Source: Actinospineispora acaciae DSM 45401
GTDB taxonomy: Bacteria > Actinomycetota > Actinomycetes > Mycobacteriales > Pseudonocardiaceae
DNA: 64,000 nt
Assembly: GCF_000620785.1 (NCBI RefSeq)
Contig: NZ_JIAI01000002.1
Location: 750,177-814,176 of the forward strand
Reading direction: 5' to 3'
The notes under the pieces were generated by a model. The model had not been told where the DNA came from. It made no database searches and saw only the letters and a program-made list of their open reading frames with translations. Below, piece after piece: positions 52,596 through 60,639 of this stretch. Position numbers and translations under genes: made by a program. Numbering within the stretch: position 1 is the stretch's first letter; each line of letters opens with the position of its first letter.

Positions 52596-53168
52596 TCAAC
52601 CAGAAGAGGGGGTAAATGTCCCGCCATTCGTCGCCAAGTCGAGCGCAAGGCGCCAAGGGAACGCCGCCGCTCGCTCCGATCCGGTACCGGGCGGGTGCGA
52701 CTCCCATTGCCCCGGGCCGAAGATGACCGTGACGCCTTCGTCGCGCAGCCGTGCGACGCTCTCCTTGAAGGGGGTACGATTCGACAGGTTCGTATTGACA
52801 AAGGGTACCGCGACGATTGGTACGCCGTAGCTGACCGACTCGGCGAGAATGTCCAAGGCGTACGTGTCGGCTATGCCATGTGCCCACTTGTTGATCGTGT
52901 TGAAGCTGGCCGGCGCCACGATCACGGCGTCCGCCCGTGGCAGTGAACCGCGAGGTTCATCCGGTTCTCGGTGTTCACTGCGGACCGGCCGCCCCGTCTG
53001 ACGTGCTAACTCCTCAAGGTTGATGAACCGCGTAGCCGAGGGAGTGGCGATCACGCAGGGCTGCCATCCGCGTTCCTTGGCTGCTGACACCAACACGGTT
53101 ACGTCGGCGGCCGGACCAGCTCCGCAGACGACGAGGTACAGCACGGGAGGGTCGTTGTGTGGGGTCAT
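52596..53168 (-). CDS. Flavoprotein (CoaC/DFP-like)
   Basis: 190-residue flavoprotein of the homo-oligomeric FMN-dependent cysteine decarboxylase fold. ATG 53168 overlaps the stop of the HTH-TPR gene (ATGA). Motifs: L-V-V-C-G-A-G-P-A-A-D near 10, A-D-A-V-I-V-A-P-A-S-F-N-T-I-N-K near 80 (FMN and catalytic loop) and V-P-F-V-N-T near 118. Actinomycete genomes often pair this protein with an HTH-TPR regulator; substrate unknown. It is not CoaBC itself. Composition is less GC-rich than flanking genes. Confidence 0.85.
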   Translation of the reverse strand: MTPHNDPPVLYLVVCGAGPAADVTVLVSAAKERGWQPCVIATPSATRFINLEELARQTGRPVRSEHREPDEPRGSLPRADAVIVAPASFNTINKWAHGIADTYALDILAESVSYGVPIVAVPFVNTNLSNRTPFKESVARLRDEGVTVIFGPGQWESHPPGTGSERAAAFPWRLALDLATNGGTFTPSSG

Positions 53169-54604
53169 GCCTGCAGGCACCCCGTCTGCGTGAGCAGGCT
53201 GCGTATCTGTTGTGCGACCGGTGCCGGGGCATACGAGATCAAATCGACAGCGAACTTCGCAACTGACGGCCGGGTGACTTCCTCAGGGGCAGTCTTCGTG
53301 GCCATTTGAAGCGCTTCGTAGGCGCGATCGAACTTCCCCCATTGTGTGAACGCTTTCGCGACATCGATGTAGAGTCCGGCTCGACGTTCAGTGATGACGA
53401 TGCTGCCCGGGTCGATCGCCCGTGCATAGTCGATCGCGCTACCCGCGTCGCCAAGCTCAACCAGGAGATTCACCCGGTGCAGTAGGACGTTCGTGGGGCC
53501 GAAAGCCGTCCAATGATAGTTGTGATCCCCGCCGATTCTGGCGGCCGCAGCCGCGGCTTCGTCGAGTAGTTCTATTACGCTGCCGCGATCTTGTTCCTTT
53601 CCTGCCGCGATCGCTCCGCGTAGTAGAAGCGAGCCGTACACGGACAGTGAGGGTCCGTCGTTGTTTCTGTGACGTGCTAGATGTTGAGCTACGTCCTTGG
53701 CAAACGTTGCCGCTCGGACGGCATGTCCGCTCGCCGTAAGAGTGTGAGCAACGATTCGTGCGGCAGAGCCTATGGCAAGCGGATCTTCACTCTCTTCGGC
53801 GGCTCGAATGCTGCGGTCTGCCGCGAGGCTTGCCAAGCCGACATCCCCAAGCTTCAATAGCACGCTTGATGCGGTGTGGTGGGCATCGGCCGATAGTGCG
53901 AGGGTGTGGCGCTTCTCATCTCCAGAGTAGAATTTGCTAGCGAAGGAGAGCGAATTGAGGAGTGCAGGGATATCTCGGAGAGTTGTCGCGTACTGGCATC
54001 CTTGATATAGATTCTTCGCCTTCTTGGTCTGCGCGGTGAGCGTGTCGAGTTCTGGTACTGAGCTGCTCGACCGCGGGGCGAATGATCTGTATGTCGTCAG
54101 CGCGCGGGAAAGAGACGCTAACGCGTCGTTGCCGCCTACTCTGTCCCCTGATAGTCCGAGCAAGGTCACACCTGCGGTGCCTAGCAGATCTCTTCGCCGC
54201 GTCGCTTCGCCCTCCGTTCTCAAGTCGAGGATCTTGTCCCAGCGTCCATGTTCCTCGTGCCCGACGTGCGCTGCCGCGGTGACTGGCGGTTGTATCAGCT
54301 CAACGGCTTCCAGCCTGACCGACGAGGTGTCGTCGGCGGCAGCCTCGCCTTCGTCCGGCGCGGCGGTCTCCGAGGCAGACAAGTCGAGATCGAGCACCTG
54401 TTCGATCACGGTCGCCCATACGTAGCCTGGGTTGCGCTCGCCGCACTCCCACTTCGAGACGTACTTGGCCGTGGTGGCGGAGCGGAACCCCGTGGCTCGG
54501 TTGAGCATGTCCGCGAGCTTGGCCTGCGACCAGCGTCGTTGCTCGCGGGCGAGCTTGATCTGGAGCCCGATGACGGTCCGGGCTGCCGCGTCGGTATCAG
54601 GCAC
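53165..54604 (-). CDS. XRE regulator with TPR-like C-terminus
   Basis: 479-residue regulator, GTG 54604 start (V-P-D-T-D-A-A-A). HTH at about 10-70: L-A-R-E-Q-R-R-W-S-Q-A-K-L-A-D-M-L and K-Y-V-S-K-W-E-C-G-E-R-N-P. A linker containing E-A-T-R-R-R-D-L-L-G-T-A-G leads to about 330 residues of helical repeats (A-L-A-L-S-A-D-A-H-H-T-A-S-S-V-L, I-A-A-G-K-E-Q-D-R) typical of peptide- or ligand-sensing TPR regulators. Translationally coupled to the flavoprotein. Lower GC and weaker codon bias than neighbours suggest acquisition by transfer. Confidence 0.88.
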   Translation of the reverse strand: MPDTDAAARTVIGLQIKLAREQRRWSQAKLADMLNRATGFRSATTAKYVSKWECGERNPGYVWATVIEQVLDLDLSASETAAPDEGEAAADDTSSVRLEAVELIQPPVTAAAHVGHEEHGRWDKILDLRTEGEATRRRDLLGTAGVTLLGLSGDRVGGNDALASLSRALTTYRSFAPRSSSSVPELDTLTAQTKKAKNLYQGCQYATTLRDIPALLNSLSFASKFYSGDEKRHTLALSADAHHTASSVLLKLGDVGLASLAADRSIRAAEESEDPLAIGSAARIVAHTLTASGHAVRAATFAKDVAQHLARHRNNDGPSLSVYGSLLLRGAIAAGKEQDRGSVIELLDEAAAAAARIGGDHNYHWTAFGPTNVLLHRVNLLVELGDAGSAIDYARAIDPGSIVITERRAGLYIDVAKAFTQWGKFDRAYEALQMATKTAPEEVTRPSVAKFAVDLISYAPAPVAQQIRSLLTQTGCLQA

Positions 54605-54838
54605 GATGTGCTCACGTCCCCGTTGCGAATTGATGGGACATAGTATGCCCCGGCCGGCGCGAGCGTTGGGGGACTGTCCAGGGGTTCTTCGGGGGAGCCG
54701 TCGAACGGTGGATTGACGGCATGCGCTCGAAGAGAGTTGGCGACTATCCCTCAGTCTGGGATTTTCTGAGTTTCTACCTGATCAGGTGGCGCAGCGCCCG
54801 CGCCCTGCGTCGGGCCAGGCAGAGTAGCCGAGTCTCCC

Positions 54839-55093
54839 ATGGTTGAGTCGGAGAAGTGCGCGTGTGGTGTCAGCCTGAAAGTGCCACCCGAGGGCGAGTG
54901 GTGGTGGCCTCATGCCGACCCTGAACCTGGATCAGACGTTCGAGCCGTGGTCCGCTACGGCGAACACCCATACATGAACCACGTTATCCGGACAAAGAGT
55001 TGGGCTTTGTCCGGCAGGCAATTGTCATCCGGTGGTTCGCGCCAAGGTGGTTTAGAGGGAGGGGGCCGACGCGTCTTGAAAGACTCTTGTTGA
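54839..55093 (+). CDS. Possible small protein, 84 aa
   Basis: Open frame from ATG 54839 (M-V-E-S-E-K-C-A-C-G-V-S-L) with aromatic-rich E-G-E-W-W-W-P-H-A-D-P near 18. The first 55 residues look protein-like; the last 30 run through the hairpin at 54988-55014 and become low-complexity Gly/Ser, so it may be a decayed or false gene. No ribosome site is clear. It lies in the 493-base gap between the HTH-TPR gene and the TetR gene, in the same less GC-rich island. Confidence 0.35.
   Translation: MVESEKCACGVSLKVPPEGEWWWPHADPEPGSDVRAVVRYGEHPYMNHVIRTKSWALSGRQLSSGGSRQGGLEGGGRRVLKDSC
54988..55014. terminator. Stem-loop CCGGACAAAG-N7-CTTTGTCCGG
   Basis: Perfect ten-base arms at 54988-54997 and 55005-55014 with loop AGTTGGG, 83 bases downstream of the convergent-side TetR stop. 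It could terminate the TetR/hydrolase transcript; it also interrupts the doubtful frame at 54839. Confidence 0.55.
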
Positions 55094-55097
55094 ACGG

Positions 55098-55694
55098 CTA
55101 CTCGCGGATTCGGGTCCGATGACGGCTCGGGTGGCCGTCGCTGCGTGGTTGCAGGAACTGGGCCAGTGCGTTTCTGATGGTGTCCTGGCGTTGTCCGGCG
55201 GCGAGCTCGAGCAGGGCGGCCTCCACGACCAGTCCGTTCCACAGCGCGGCGCCCTCGGCGGGATGCGTCCAGCCCATCGCGGCGAAGTCCGGCGTGATGA
55301 GCTCGGTGGCCTGCCGGTTGCGCTCGGCGATGGCGTCGCCGATGGCCGGCTCGGCGCGGGCTTCGAGCAGCAGCGCGCGGATGCCGCGATGCCGCAGGCA
55401 GTTGTCCAGGTAGGCACCGGCAGCGGCGAGCAGCCGGTCGCGTCCGGGGGAGAGGCCCGCGACCGCGGCGAGGATGTCGGCGAACAGCCGGTCATGGAAC
55501 TCCCGGTGCACGGCGACCAGAAACCCGGCGCGGTCGGTGAAATGGTGGAAGAACGTCCCCTTGGCCACGCCGGCTTCGTCGACGATCAGGTTGACGCTCA
55601 GCTTGGCCAGCCCGGTCCGTTCACCCAGGCGCAGGCCGGCCTCGACGATCTGCTCGCGGGTGAGCGCGGCACGCCGCTGCCGGCTGGTGGTCAT
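55098..55694 (-). CDS. TetR-family regulator
   Basis: 198-residue regulator, ATG 55694 overlapping the hydrolase stop (ATGA). The N-terminal HTH is at about 10-58: L-T-R-E-Q-I-V-E-A-G-L-R-L and G-V-A-K-G-T-F-F-H-H-F recognition helix; the C-terminal ligand domain is helical with L-R-H-R-G-I-R-A-L-L-L-E-A-R near 105. It is co-transcribed with the alpha/beta hydrolase and should bind the perfect palindrome at 56521-56544 in front of that gene. Inducer unknown, perhaps the hydrolase substrate. Confidence 0.92.
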   Translation of the reverse strand: MTTSRQRRAALTREQIVEAGLRLGERTGLAKLSVNLIVDEAGVAKGTFFHHFTDRAGFLVAVHREFHDRLFADILAAVAGLSPGRDRLLAAAGAYLDNCLRHRGIRALLLEARAEPAIGDAIAERNRQATELITPDFAAMGWTHPAEGAALWNGLVVEAALLELAAGQRQDTIRNALAQFLQPRSDGHPSRHRTRIRE

Positions 55695-56500
55695 GCTCCG
55701 GTCCCTGCCGTGACCTGTTCGATGAACGGTTCGACCAGGTCGACGAAACCGGCCGGGTCGGAGGCGAACACTACGTGCCCGGTGTCGAACGTCTCGAACC
55801 GCGCCCCGGGGATGGCGGCCCGGGTGTCGTGTCCGGTCCGCAGCGGCAGGACGATGTCGCGCGAGCCCCAGACGAGCAGGGTCGGCATGGTCAGCCGGGG
55901 TCCTTCGGCGCGCAGGTCGTATGCCGGGTCCGGAAAGCCGCGCCACACCTCGGCGGCCAGGCGAGAGCCTTCGGCGGTGCGCGCCAGGTCGCGCACCCGG
56001 GTGGCGACCGCCCGCCCGTGGCCGTTGCGTGCCCTCATGTAGCCCGTGACCAGGTGCGGATACAGCAGCCGGTTCAGCCACGGGGTGCCGAGCGCCCGGC
56101 AGCCCAGCCGGAGCATCGCGGTCTGCCGGACGAACCCGGCCGTGTTCACCAGGACCAGCCCGGCGACCCGCTCCGGCTGGTCCAGGGCGAGCCGGGCGGC
56201 CGCATAGCCGCCGACGGAGTTGCCGATCAGCACGGCCCGCTCCAGGTCGAGACCGTCGACCAACTCGGCGAGCACGGTGGCGAACAGCGGTCCGGTGGCC
56301 GGCGCGCCCCCGGCGACCGGCTCCGACCGGCCGTGCCCCGGCCAGTCCACCGCGATGGTGCGGTACCGGGCCGACAACCGGTCGGCCACGGGGTCGAAGT
56401 CGACGTGGTCGTGCAGGGTCGCGGCCAGCATCACGATGGGCGTCCCGCTGCCGCGCTCCGCGTAGTACACCCGCCCCGCCGACGTGCTGATGAACGGCAT
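55691..56500 (-). CDS. Alpha/beta hydrolase
   Basis: 269-residue hydrolase, ATG 56500 (M-P-F-I-S-T-S-A-G-R). The oxyanion/His-Gly region reads A-A-T-L-H-D-H near 30, the strand V-D-W-P-G-H-G-R-S near 58, the nucleophile elbow is G-N-S-V-G-G with Ser near 98, and the C-terminal acid/His segment contains V-W-G-S-R-D near 212 and D-T-G-H-V near 242. Esterase or dienelactone/epoxide-type activity cannot be told apart. Regulated by the coupled TetR protein; the longer frame to 56647 would cross the operator and is not used. Confidence 0.88.
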   Translation of the reverse strand: MPFISTSAGRVYYAERGSGTPIVMLAATLHDHVDFDPVADRLSARYRTIAVDWPGHGRSEPVAGGAPATGPLFATVLAELVDGLDLERAVLIGNSVGGYAAARLALDQPERVAGLVLVNTAGFVRQTAMLRLGCRALGTPWLNRLLYPHLVTGYMRARNGHGRAVATRVRDLARTAEGSRLAAEVWRGFPDPAYDLRAEGPRLTMPTLLVWGSRDIVLPLRTGHDTRAAIPGARFETFDTGHVVFASDPAGFVDLVEPFIEQVTAGTGA

Positions 56501-56520
56501 TGCTCGCCTCCGACAAGCCT

Positions 56521-56544
56521 CGGTGACCGACCGGTCGGTCACCG
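56521..56544. promoter_or_regulatory. Perfect 24-bp TetR operator
   Basis: CGGTGACCGACC is followed immediately by its exact complement at 56533-56544, 21 bases before the hydrolase start. Position and symmetry make it the likely TetR binding site for the hydrolase-tetR operon. Confidence 0.85.
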
Positions 56545-56726
56545 AAAGCTTAGACGGCGGGCGGTTCACGGACAACGCCGAATGAAGACCACCGACGATC
56601 TGTTCGAGGTTGAGATCGTCGGCGTAGTCGATGCCGGTGACGGCCACGTGGGTAACACGCGGCGGTCACGCTGTCGCCGTATCACCTCGCCACGAAACCG
56701 AGGCCCAGCCTTACGCGGCCGTCGGC
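56545..56726. other. Short interval between hydrolase and galE
   Basis: About 180 bases without a supported gene. It should contain the promoter of the hydrolase-tetR unit and the galE terminator. An open minus-strand stretch reading I-D-Y-A-D-D-L-N-L-E-Q-I at about 56600-56640 looks protein-like but is short and has no start signal; it may be a gene remnant. Confidence 0.3.
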
Positions 56727-57695
56727 TCAGGCGTCGTGGGGCAGTCGCTCGCTGGCGAAGCGCCAGGCGTCGGTGACGATGCGGGTCAGGTCGGAGCGGG
56801 TCGGGCGCCAGCCCAGCTCGCGGTGGGCCAGCTCGTTGGAGGCGACCAGCACGGCGGGGTCGCCCGCGCGCCTCGGCGCGGGCTGGGTGGGGATCGGGTG
56901 GCCGGTCACCTCGCGGCAGGCGTCGATCACCTCGCGGACCGAGAAGCCGGTGCCGCTGCCGAGGTTGTAGATCCGGTGCTGCTTGGGGGTGGCGTGCTGC
57001 AGCGCCAGCACATGCGCCTCGGCCAGGTCGTCGACGTGGATGTAGTCGCGGATGCAGGTGCCGTCCGGGGTCGGCCAGTCCTCGCCGTAGAGCTGGACGG
57101 ACGCGCGCTGGCCGGCGGCGACCTGGAGCACGATCGGGATCAGGTGGGTCTCGACGGCGTGCCGCTCGCCGAAGCGGCCGTAGGCGCCGGCCACGTTGAA
57201 GTAGCGCAGGCTCACCCCCGCCAGGCCGTACGCGGCGGCGTAGGAGGTGATCGCGTGGTCGATGGCCAGCTTGGTGGCGCCGTAGGTGTTGGTGGGCCGG
57301 GTCGCGGAGTCCTCGGTGATCGGCACCTGGTCGGGCTCGCCGTAGGCCGCCGCCGTGGAGGAGAACACCAGCCGGGGCGTGCCTGCCTCGCGCATCGCCT
57401 CCAGCAGCGCGAACGTGGTCAGCACGTTGCCCCGCCAGTACCGGTCGGGGTGCTCCATCGACTCCCCGACCAGGGACTTGGCCGCGAAGTGCAGGACCCC
57501 GTCGACGCCCTCGGCCAGGATCGGGGCGGCGGCCTCCGCCAGGTCGCCCTCGACGAACCGGCACCCGTCGGGGACGGCGTCGCGGTGCCCGGTGGACAGG
57601 TCGTCCAGCACCACCACCTCGTGCCCGGTGTCGACCAGATGCGCCGCGCACACGCTGCCCAGATACCCGGCCCCGCCGGTCACCAGCACTCGCAC
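56727..57695 (-). CDS. galE: UDP-glucose 4-epimerase GalE
   Basis: NAD-dependent SDR enzyme interconverting UDP-glucose and UDP-galactose for wall polysaccharides, 322 residues. GTG 57695 ([13 protein letters not shown]) puts the Rossmann motif at the N-terminus with an AGGA site upstream. Other marks: [12 protein letters not shown] near 76, S-S-T-A-A-A-Y-G near 117, catalytic Y-G-A-T-K near 142 and R-Y-F-N-V-A-G-A near 168. Adjacent to ideR on the same strand. Confidence 0.93.
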   Translation of the reverse strand: MRVLVTGGAGYLGSVCAAHLVDTGHEVVVLDDLSTGHRDAVPDGCRFVEGDLAEAAAPILAEGVDGVLHFAAKSLVGESMEHPDRYWRGNVLTTFALLEAMREAGTPRLVFSSTAAAYGEPDQVPITEDSATRPTNTYGATKLAIDHAITSYAAAYGLAGVSLRYFNVAGAYGRFGERHAVETHLIPIVLQVAAGQRASVQLYGEDWPTPDGTCIRDYIHVDDLAEAHVLALQHATPKQHRIYNLGSGTGFSVREVIDACREVTGHPIPTQPAPRRAGDPAVLVASNELAHRELGWRPTRSDLTRIVTDAWRFASERLPHDA

Positions 57696-57783
57696 GCCAG
57701 TCCTACCCCCGCTCGGTCTCGGTCCAGGTGTTCGGCGCACACGTTCTCACGCCGGCCTCCCGGCGCGGTCGTCGGGCGGTCGC

Positions 57784-58500
57784 TCAGCGCGCCCGGACCA
57801 GCACGGCGTGCGCGAGCAGCGGCTGGACCGAGGCCTGCTCGCCCTCGGCGCGCACCGGCACGGCGTCACCGAACCGGCTGATGGTGCCGACCACCACGTC
57901 CTGGCCGGGCACGATCCCGGCGGACTTGAGCTCGGTCATCAGGTCTGAGTCGGCCTGCACGTGCTCGGCGATCCTGCGGACCTCCACGTCGCCGCCGCCC
58001 CGGCGGGCGAACTCGTCGAGCCGTTGCAGCCCGAGCTCCATGACCGGGGCCGCCGCCACCGTGTCGGCCTCGCCGTCCGGCTTGCTCAGCTGGTCGAGGC
58101 CCGGGATCGGGTTGCCGTACGGGGAGACCGTCGGGTCGCCGAGCAGCCGGACCAGCTTGCGCTCCACGGCGTCGCTCATGACGTGCTCCCAGCGGCAGGC
58201 CTCCGCGTGCACGTGCTCCCACTCCAGGCCGATCACGTCGGTCAGCAGCCGCTCGGCCAGCCGGTGCTTGCGCATGACCGAGATGGCCCGGGCCCGGCCG
58301 GTGGGGGTGAGCTCCAGGTGCCGGTCACCGGCGACGATCACCAGACCGTCCCGGGACATCCTGGCGACCGTCTGGCTCACCGTGGGCCCGCTCTGGGCGA
58401 GCCGCTCGGCAATGCGCGCCCGAAGTGGGACGATGCCCTCCTCCTCCAGCTCGTAAATCGTGCGGAGGTACATCTCGGTGGTGTCAATGAGCTCGTTCAC
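57784..58500 (-). CDS. ideR: Iron-dependent regulator IdeR
   Basis: DtxR-family repressor of iron uptake and activator of storage, 238 residues, GTG 58500. All metal ligands occur at IdeR numbering: Met10, His79, Glu83, His98, Cys102, Glu105, His106. DNA-binding helix S-G-P-T-V-S-Q-T-V at 37-45; C-terminal SH3-like domain from about 150 (V-P-G-Q-D-V-V-V-G, H-A-V-L-V). It precedes galE by 88 bases and is divergent from the sulfurtransferase gene. Confidence 0.95.
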   Translation of the reverse strand: MNELIDTTEMYLRTIYELEEEGIVPLRARIAERLAQSGPTVSQTVARMSRDGLVIVAGDRHLELTPTGRARAISVMRKHRLAERLLTDVIGLEWEHVHAEACRWEHVMSDAVERKLVRLLGDPTVSPYGNPIPGLDQLSKPDGEADTVAAAPVMELGLQRLDEFARRGGGDVEVRRIAEHVQADSDLMTELKSAGIVPGQDVVVGTISRFGDAVPVRAEGEQASVQPLLAHAVLVRAR

Positions 58501-58601
58501 GGTGCCGCCCTTCGTCTACACCCATGGTATCCGTTTGACGAGGCCACAGATTCGCCCGACCCGACCGGGTGACTGGGCTCGACGGAGCAGAAAGGAGCAG
58601 G

Positions 58602-59474
58602 ATGGGCCGCGTGTCACCGCTGATCTCAGCCGCGAGCCTCGCACGGGAGCTCGCCGAGGTTCCGGAGGGCCGCCGGCCCGTTCCGCTGGACGTCCGGTGG
58701 CGCCTCGGCGGCCCGCCCGCCGAGCCCGACTACCTGGCCGGGCACCTGCCCGGGGCGCGGTTCGTCGACCTGGGGACGGTGCTGGCCGACCCACCGGGGC
58801 CGGCCGGGCGCCACCCACTGCCCGACCCGGACCGGCTCGCGGGCGACCTCGCGGCGCTAGGGGTCTCGGACGGGTCGTCGGTGGTCTGCTACGACGACGC
58901 CGACGGCTCGGTCGCGGCCAGGGCGTGGTGGCTGCTGCGCTGGCTGGGCGTCCCGGCCGACCGGGTGCGGGTGCTCGACGGTGGCTACCTCGGCTGGGTC
59001 GGGCAGGGGTTCCCGGTCACCAGCGAGGTGTCGTCGGTGGCGCGCGGCTCGTTCACGCCCCGGCCGGGCTCGATGCCGGTGCTGGACGCCGACGCCGCAG
59101 CCGACACCGCCCGGCGCGGGGTGCTGCTCGACGCCAGGGCGCCGGCGCGCTACCTCGGGGAGAACGAGCCGGTCGACCCACGCGCCGGCCACATACCGGG
59201 CGCGCGCAACGCCCCGTTCGCCCAACACGTGGGCGCGGACGGCCGGTGGCTGGACCCCGAGCGGCTGGCCGAGCACTATCGCGGGCTCGGCGTCGAGGAC
59301 GGGGCCGACGTCGGCGCGTACTGCGGCTCGGGGGTGACGGCGACGTCGGTGCTGCTCGCGCTGGAGCACTCCGGGCTGCGGCCACCGGATCACCCGGCGG
59401 CGCTCTACCCCGGGTCCTGGTCGGAGTGGAGCGCGGACCCGGACCGCCCGGTCGCGGTCGGGGAGGCACAGTGA
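58602..59474 (+). CDS. Thiosulfate/3-mercaptopyruvate sulfurtransferase (SseA-like)
   Basis: Tandem rhodanese protein, 290 residues, ATG 58602 after AAAGGAG. First rhodanese domain (about 15-145) lacks the active Cys-loop; the second (155-285) has Cys in Y-C-G-S-G-V-T-A near 246, the six-residue loop of mercaptopyruvate/thiosulfate sulfurtransferases. G-H-I-P-G-A-R-N near 200 is conserved. It leads an operon with acuC and pat, overlapping acuC by four bases (GTGA), which is unusual company; a link to CoA/thiol metabolism is only speculative. Confidence 0.9.
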   Translation: MGRVSPLISAASLARELAEVPEGRRPVPLDVRWRLGGPPAEPDYLAGHLPGARFVDLGTVLADPPGPAGRHPLPDPDRLAGDLAALGVSDGSSVVCYDDADGSVAARAWWLLRWLGVPADRVRVLDGGYLGWVGQGFPVTSEVSSVARGSFTPRPGSMPVLDADAAADTARRGVLLDARAPARYLGENEPVDPRAGHIPGARNAPFAQHVGADGRWLDPERLAEHYRGLGVEDGADVGAYCGSGVTATSVLLALEHSGLRPPDHPAALYPGSWSEWSADPDRPVAVGEAQ

Positions 59475-60637
59475 CCCCGCCCGCCGTGGTCTGGACGCCG
59501 GAGCTGCTCGGCTACCGGCTCAGCGACACCCACCCGCTCGACCCGATCCGGCTGGACCTCACCATGCGGCTGGCCACCGGCCTCGGCGTGCTCGACGGCA
59601 TCGAGCCGCTCGCCCCGGAGCCGGCCCCCGACGACCAGATCGAGCGGGTGCACGAGCCGTCCTACCTGGCCGCCGTCAAGTCCGCGCCGGAGGCGCACTT
59701 CCCGGTGGGCCACGGCCTCGGCACCCCGGACAACCCGATCTTCTTCGGCATGCACGAGGCCAGCGCGCTGGTCTGCGGCGGTTCGCTGCTGGCCGCCAGG
59801 GAGATCGCCGGCGGGCGGGTGAACCGGGCGGTGAACATCGCCGGCGGGCTGCACCACGCGATGGCCTCGGCGGCCGCCGGGTTCTGCGTGTACAACGACT
59901 GCGCGGTGGCCATCTCCTGGCTGCTCGACCACGGCTTCGACCGGATCGCCTACCTGGACACCGACGTGCACCACGGCGACGGCGTGCAGGCGGCCTTCCA
60001 GCACGACCCCCGGGTGCTGACCATCTCGATCCACCAGCACCCGATGACCCTCTGGCCGGGCACCGGCTGGCCCGGCGAGGTGGGCGAAGGGGACGCGGCC
60101 GGCACCTCGGTGAACCTGGCGCTGCCGCCGGGCACCCGGGACGGCGCCTGGCTGCGCGCCTTCCACGCGGTGGTGCCCTCGCTGCTCACCGCGTTCCGGC
60201 CGTCGATCCTGGTCACCCAGTGCGGGGTGGACACCCACTACGAGGACCCGCTGGCCGAGCTGAACCTGACGGTGGACGGGCACCGGGCGATCTACCGGGC
60301 GCTGCGCGAGCTGGCCGAGACCACGGCCGGCGGCAAGTGGCTGGCCCTGGGCGGCGGCGGGTACAGCCTGTTCCGCACGGTGCCCCGGTCCTGGACACAC
60401 CTGCTGGCCACCGTCCTGGACCGCGACGTGGACGTCGACCGGTCCATCCCGGCGGACTGGATCGCGCACACCGCCGGGCTGACCGGCGTCCCGGTGCCGA
60501 CGACGATGGGCGAGGGCGGGTCCGTCGAGTTCGAGTCGTGGGGCAGCGGCGGCGACCCGGTGGACCCGGCGGTGATGGAGACCCGGCGGGCGGTGTTCCC
60601 GCTGCACGGCCTCGACCCGGACGACCCGAGGGACTGA
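59471..60637 (+). CDS. acuC: Acetoin utilisation/histone deacetylase-family protein AcuC
   Basis: Zinc-dependent lysine deacetylase, 388 residues, GTG 59471 with GGGAGG upstream. Active-site segments: N-I-A-G-G-L-H-H-A-M-A near 122, D-T-D-V-H-H-G-D-G-V-Q near 160 (metal ligands), C-G-V-D-T-H-Y-E-D-P-L near 250 and G-G-G-G-Y-S near 297. In Bacillus AcuC reverses acetylation of acetyl-CoA synthetase. Here the acetyltransferase gene starts two bases downstream, so an opposing acetylation/deacetylation pair is encoded together. Confidence 0.93.
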   Translation: MTPPAVVWTPELLGYRLSDTHPLDPIRLDLTMRLATGLGVLDGIEPLAPEPAPDDQIERVHEPSYLAAVKSAPEAHFPVGHGLGTPDNPIFFGMHEASALVCGGSLLAAREIAGGRVNRAVNIAGGLHHAMASAAAGFCVYNDCAVAISWLLDHGFDRIAYLDTDVHHGDGVQAAFQHDPRVLTISIHQHPMTLWPGTGWPGEVGEGDAAGTSVNLALPPGTRDGAWLRAFHAVVPSLLTAFRPSILVTQCGVDTHYEDPLAELNLTVDGHRAIYRALRELAETTAGGKWLALGGGGYSLFRTVPRSWTHLLATVLDRDVDVDRSIPADWIAHTAGLTGVPVPTTMGEGGSVEFESWGSGGDPVDPAVMETRRAVFPLHGLDPDDPRD

Positions 60638-60639
60638 CG

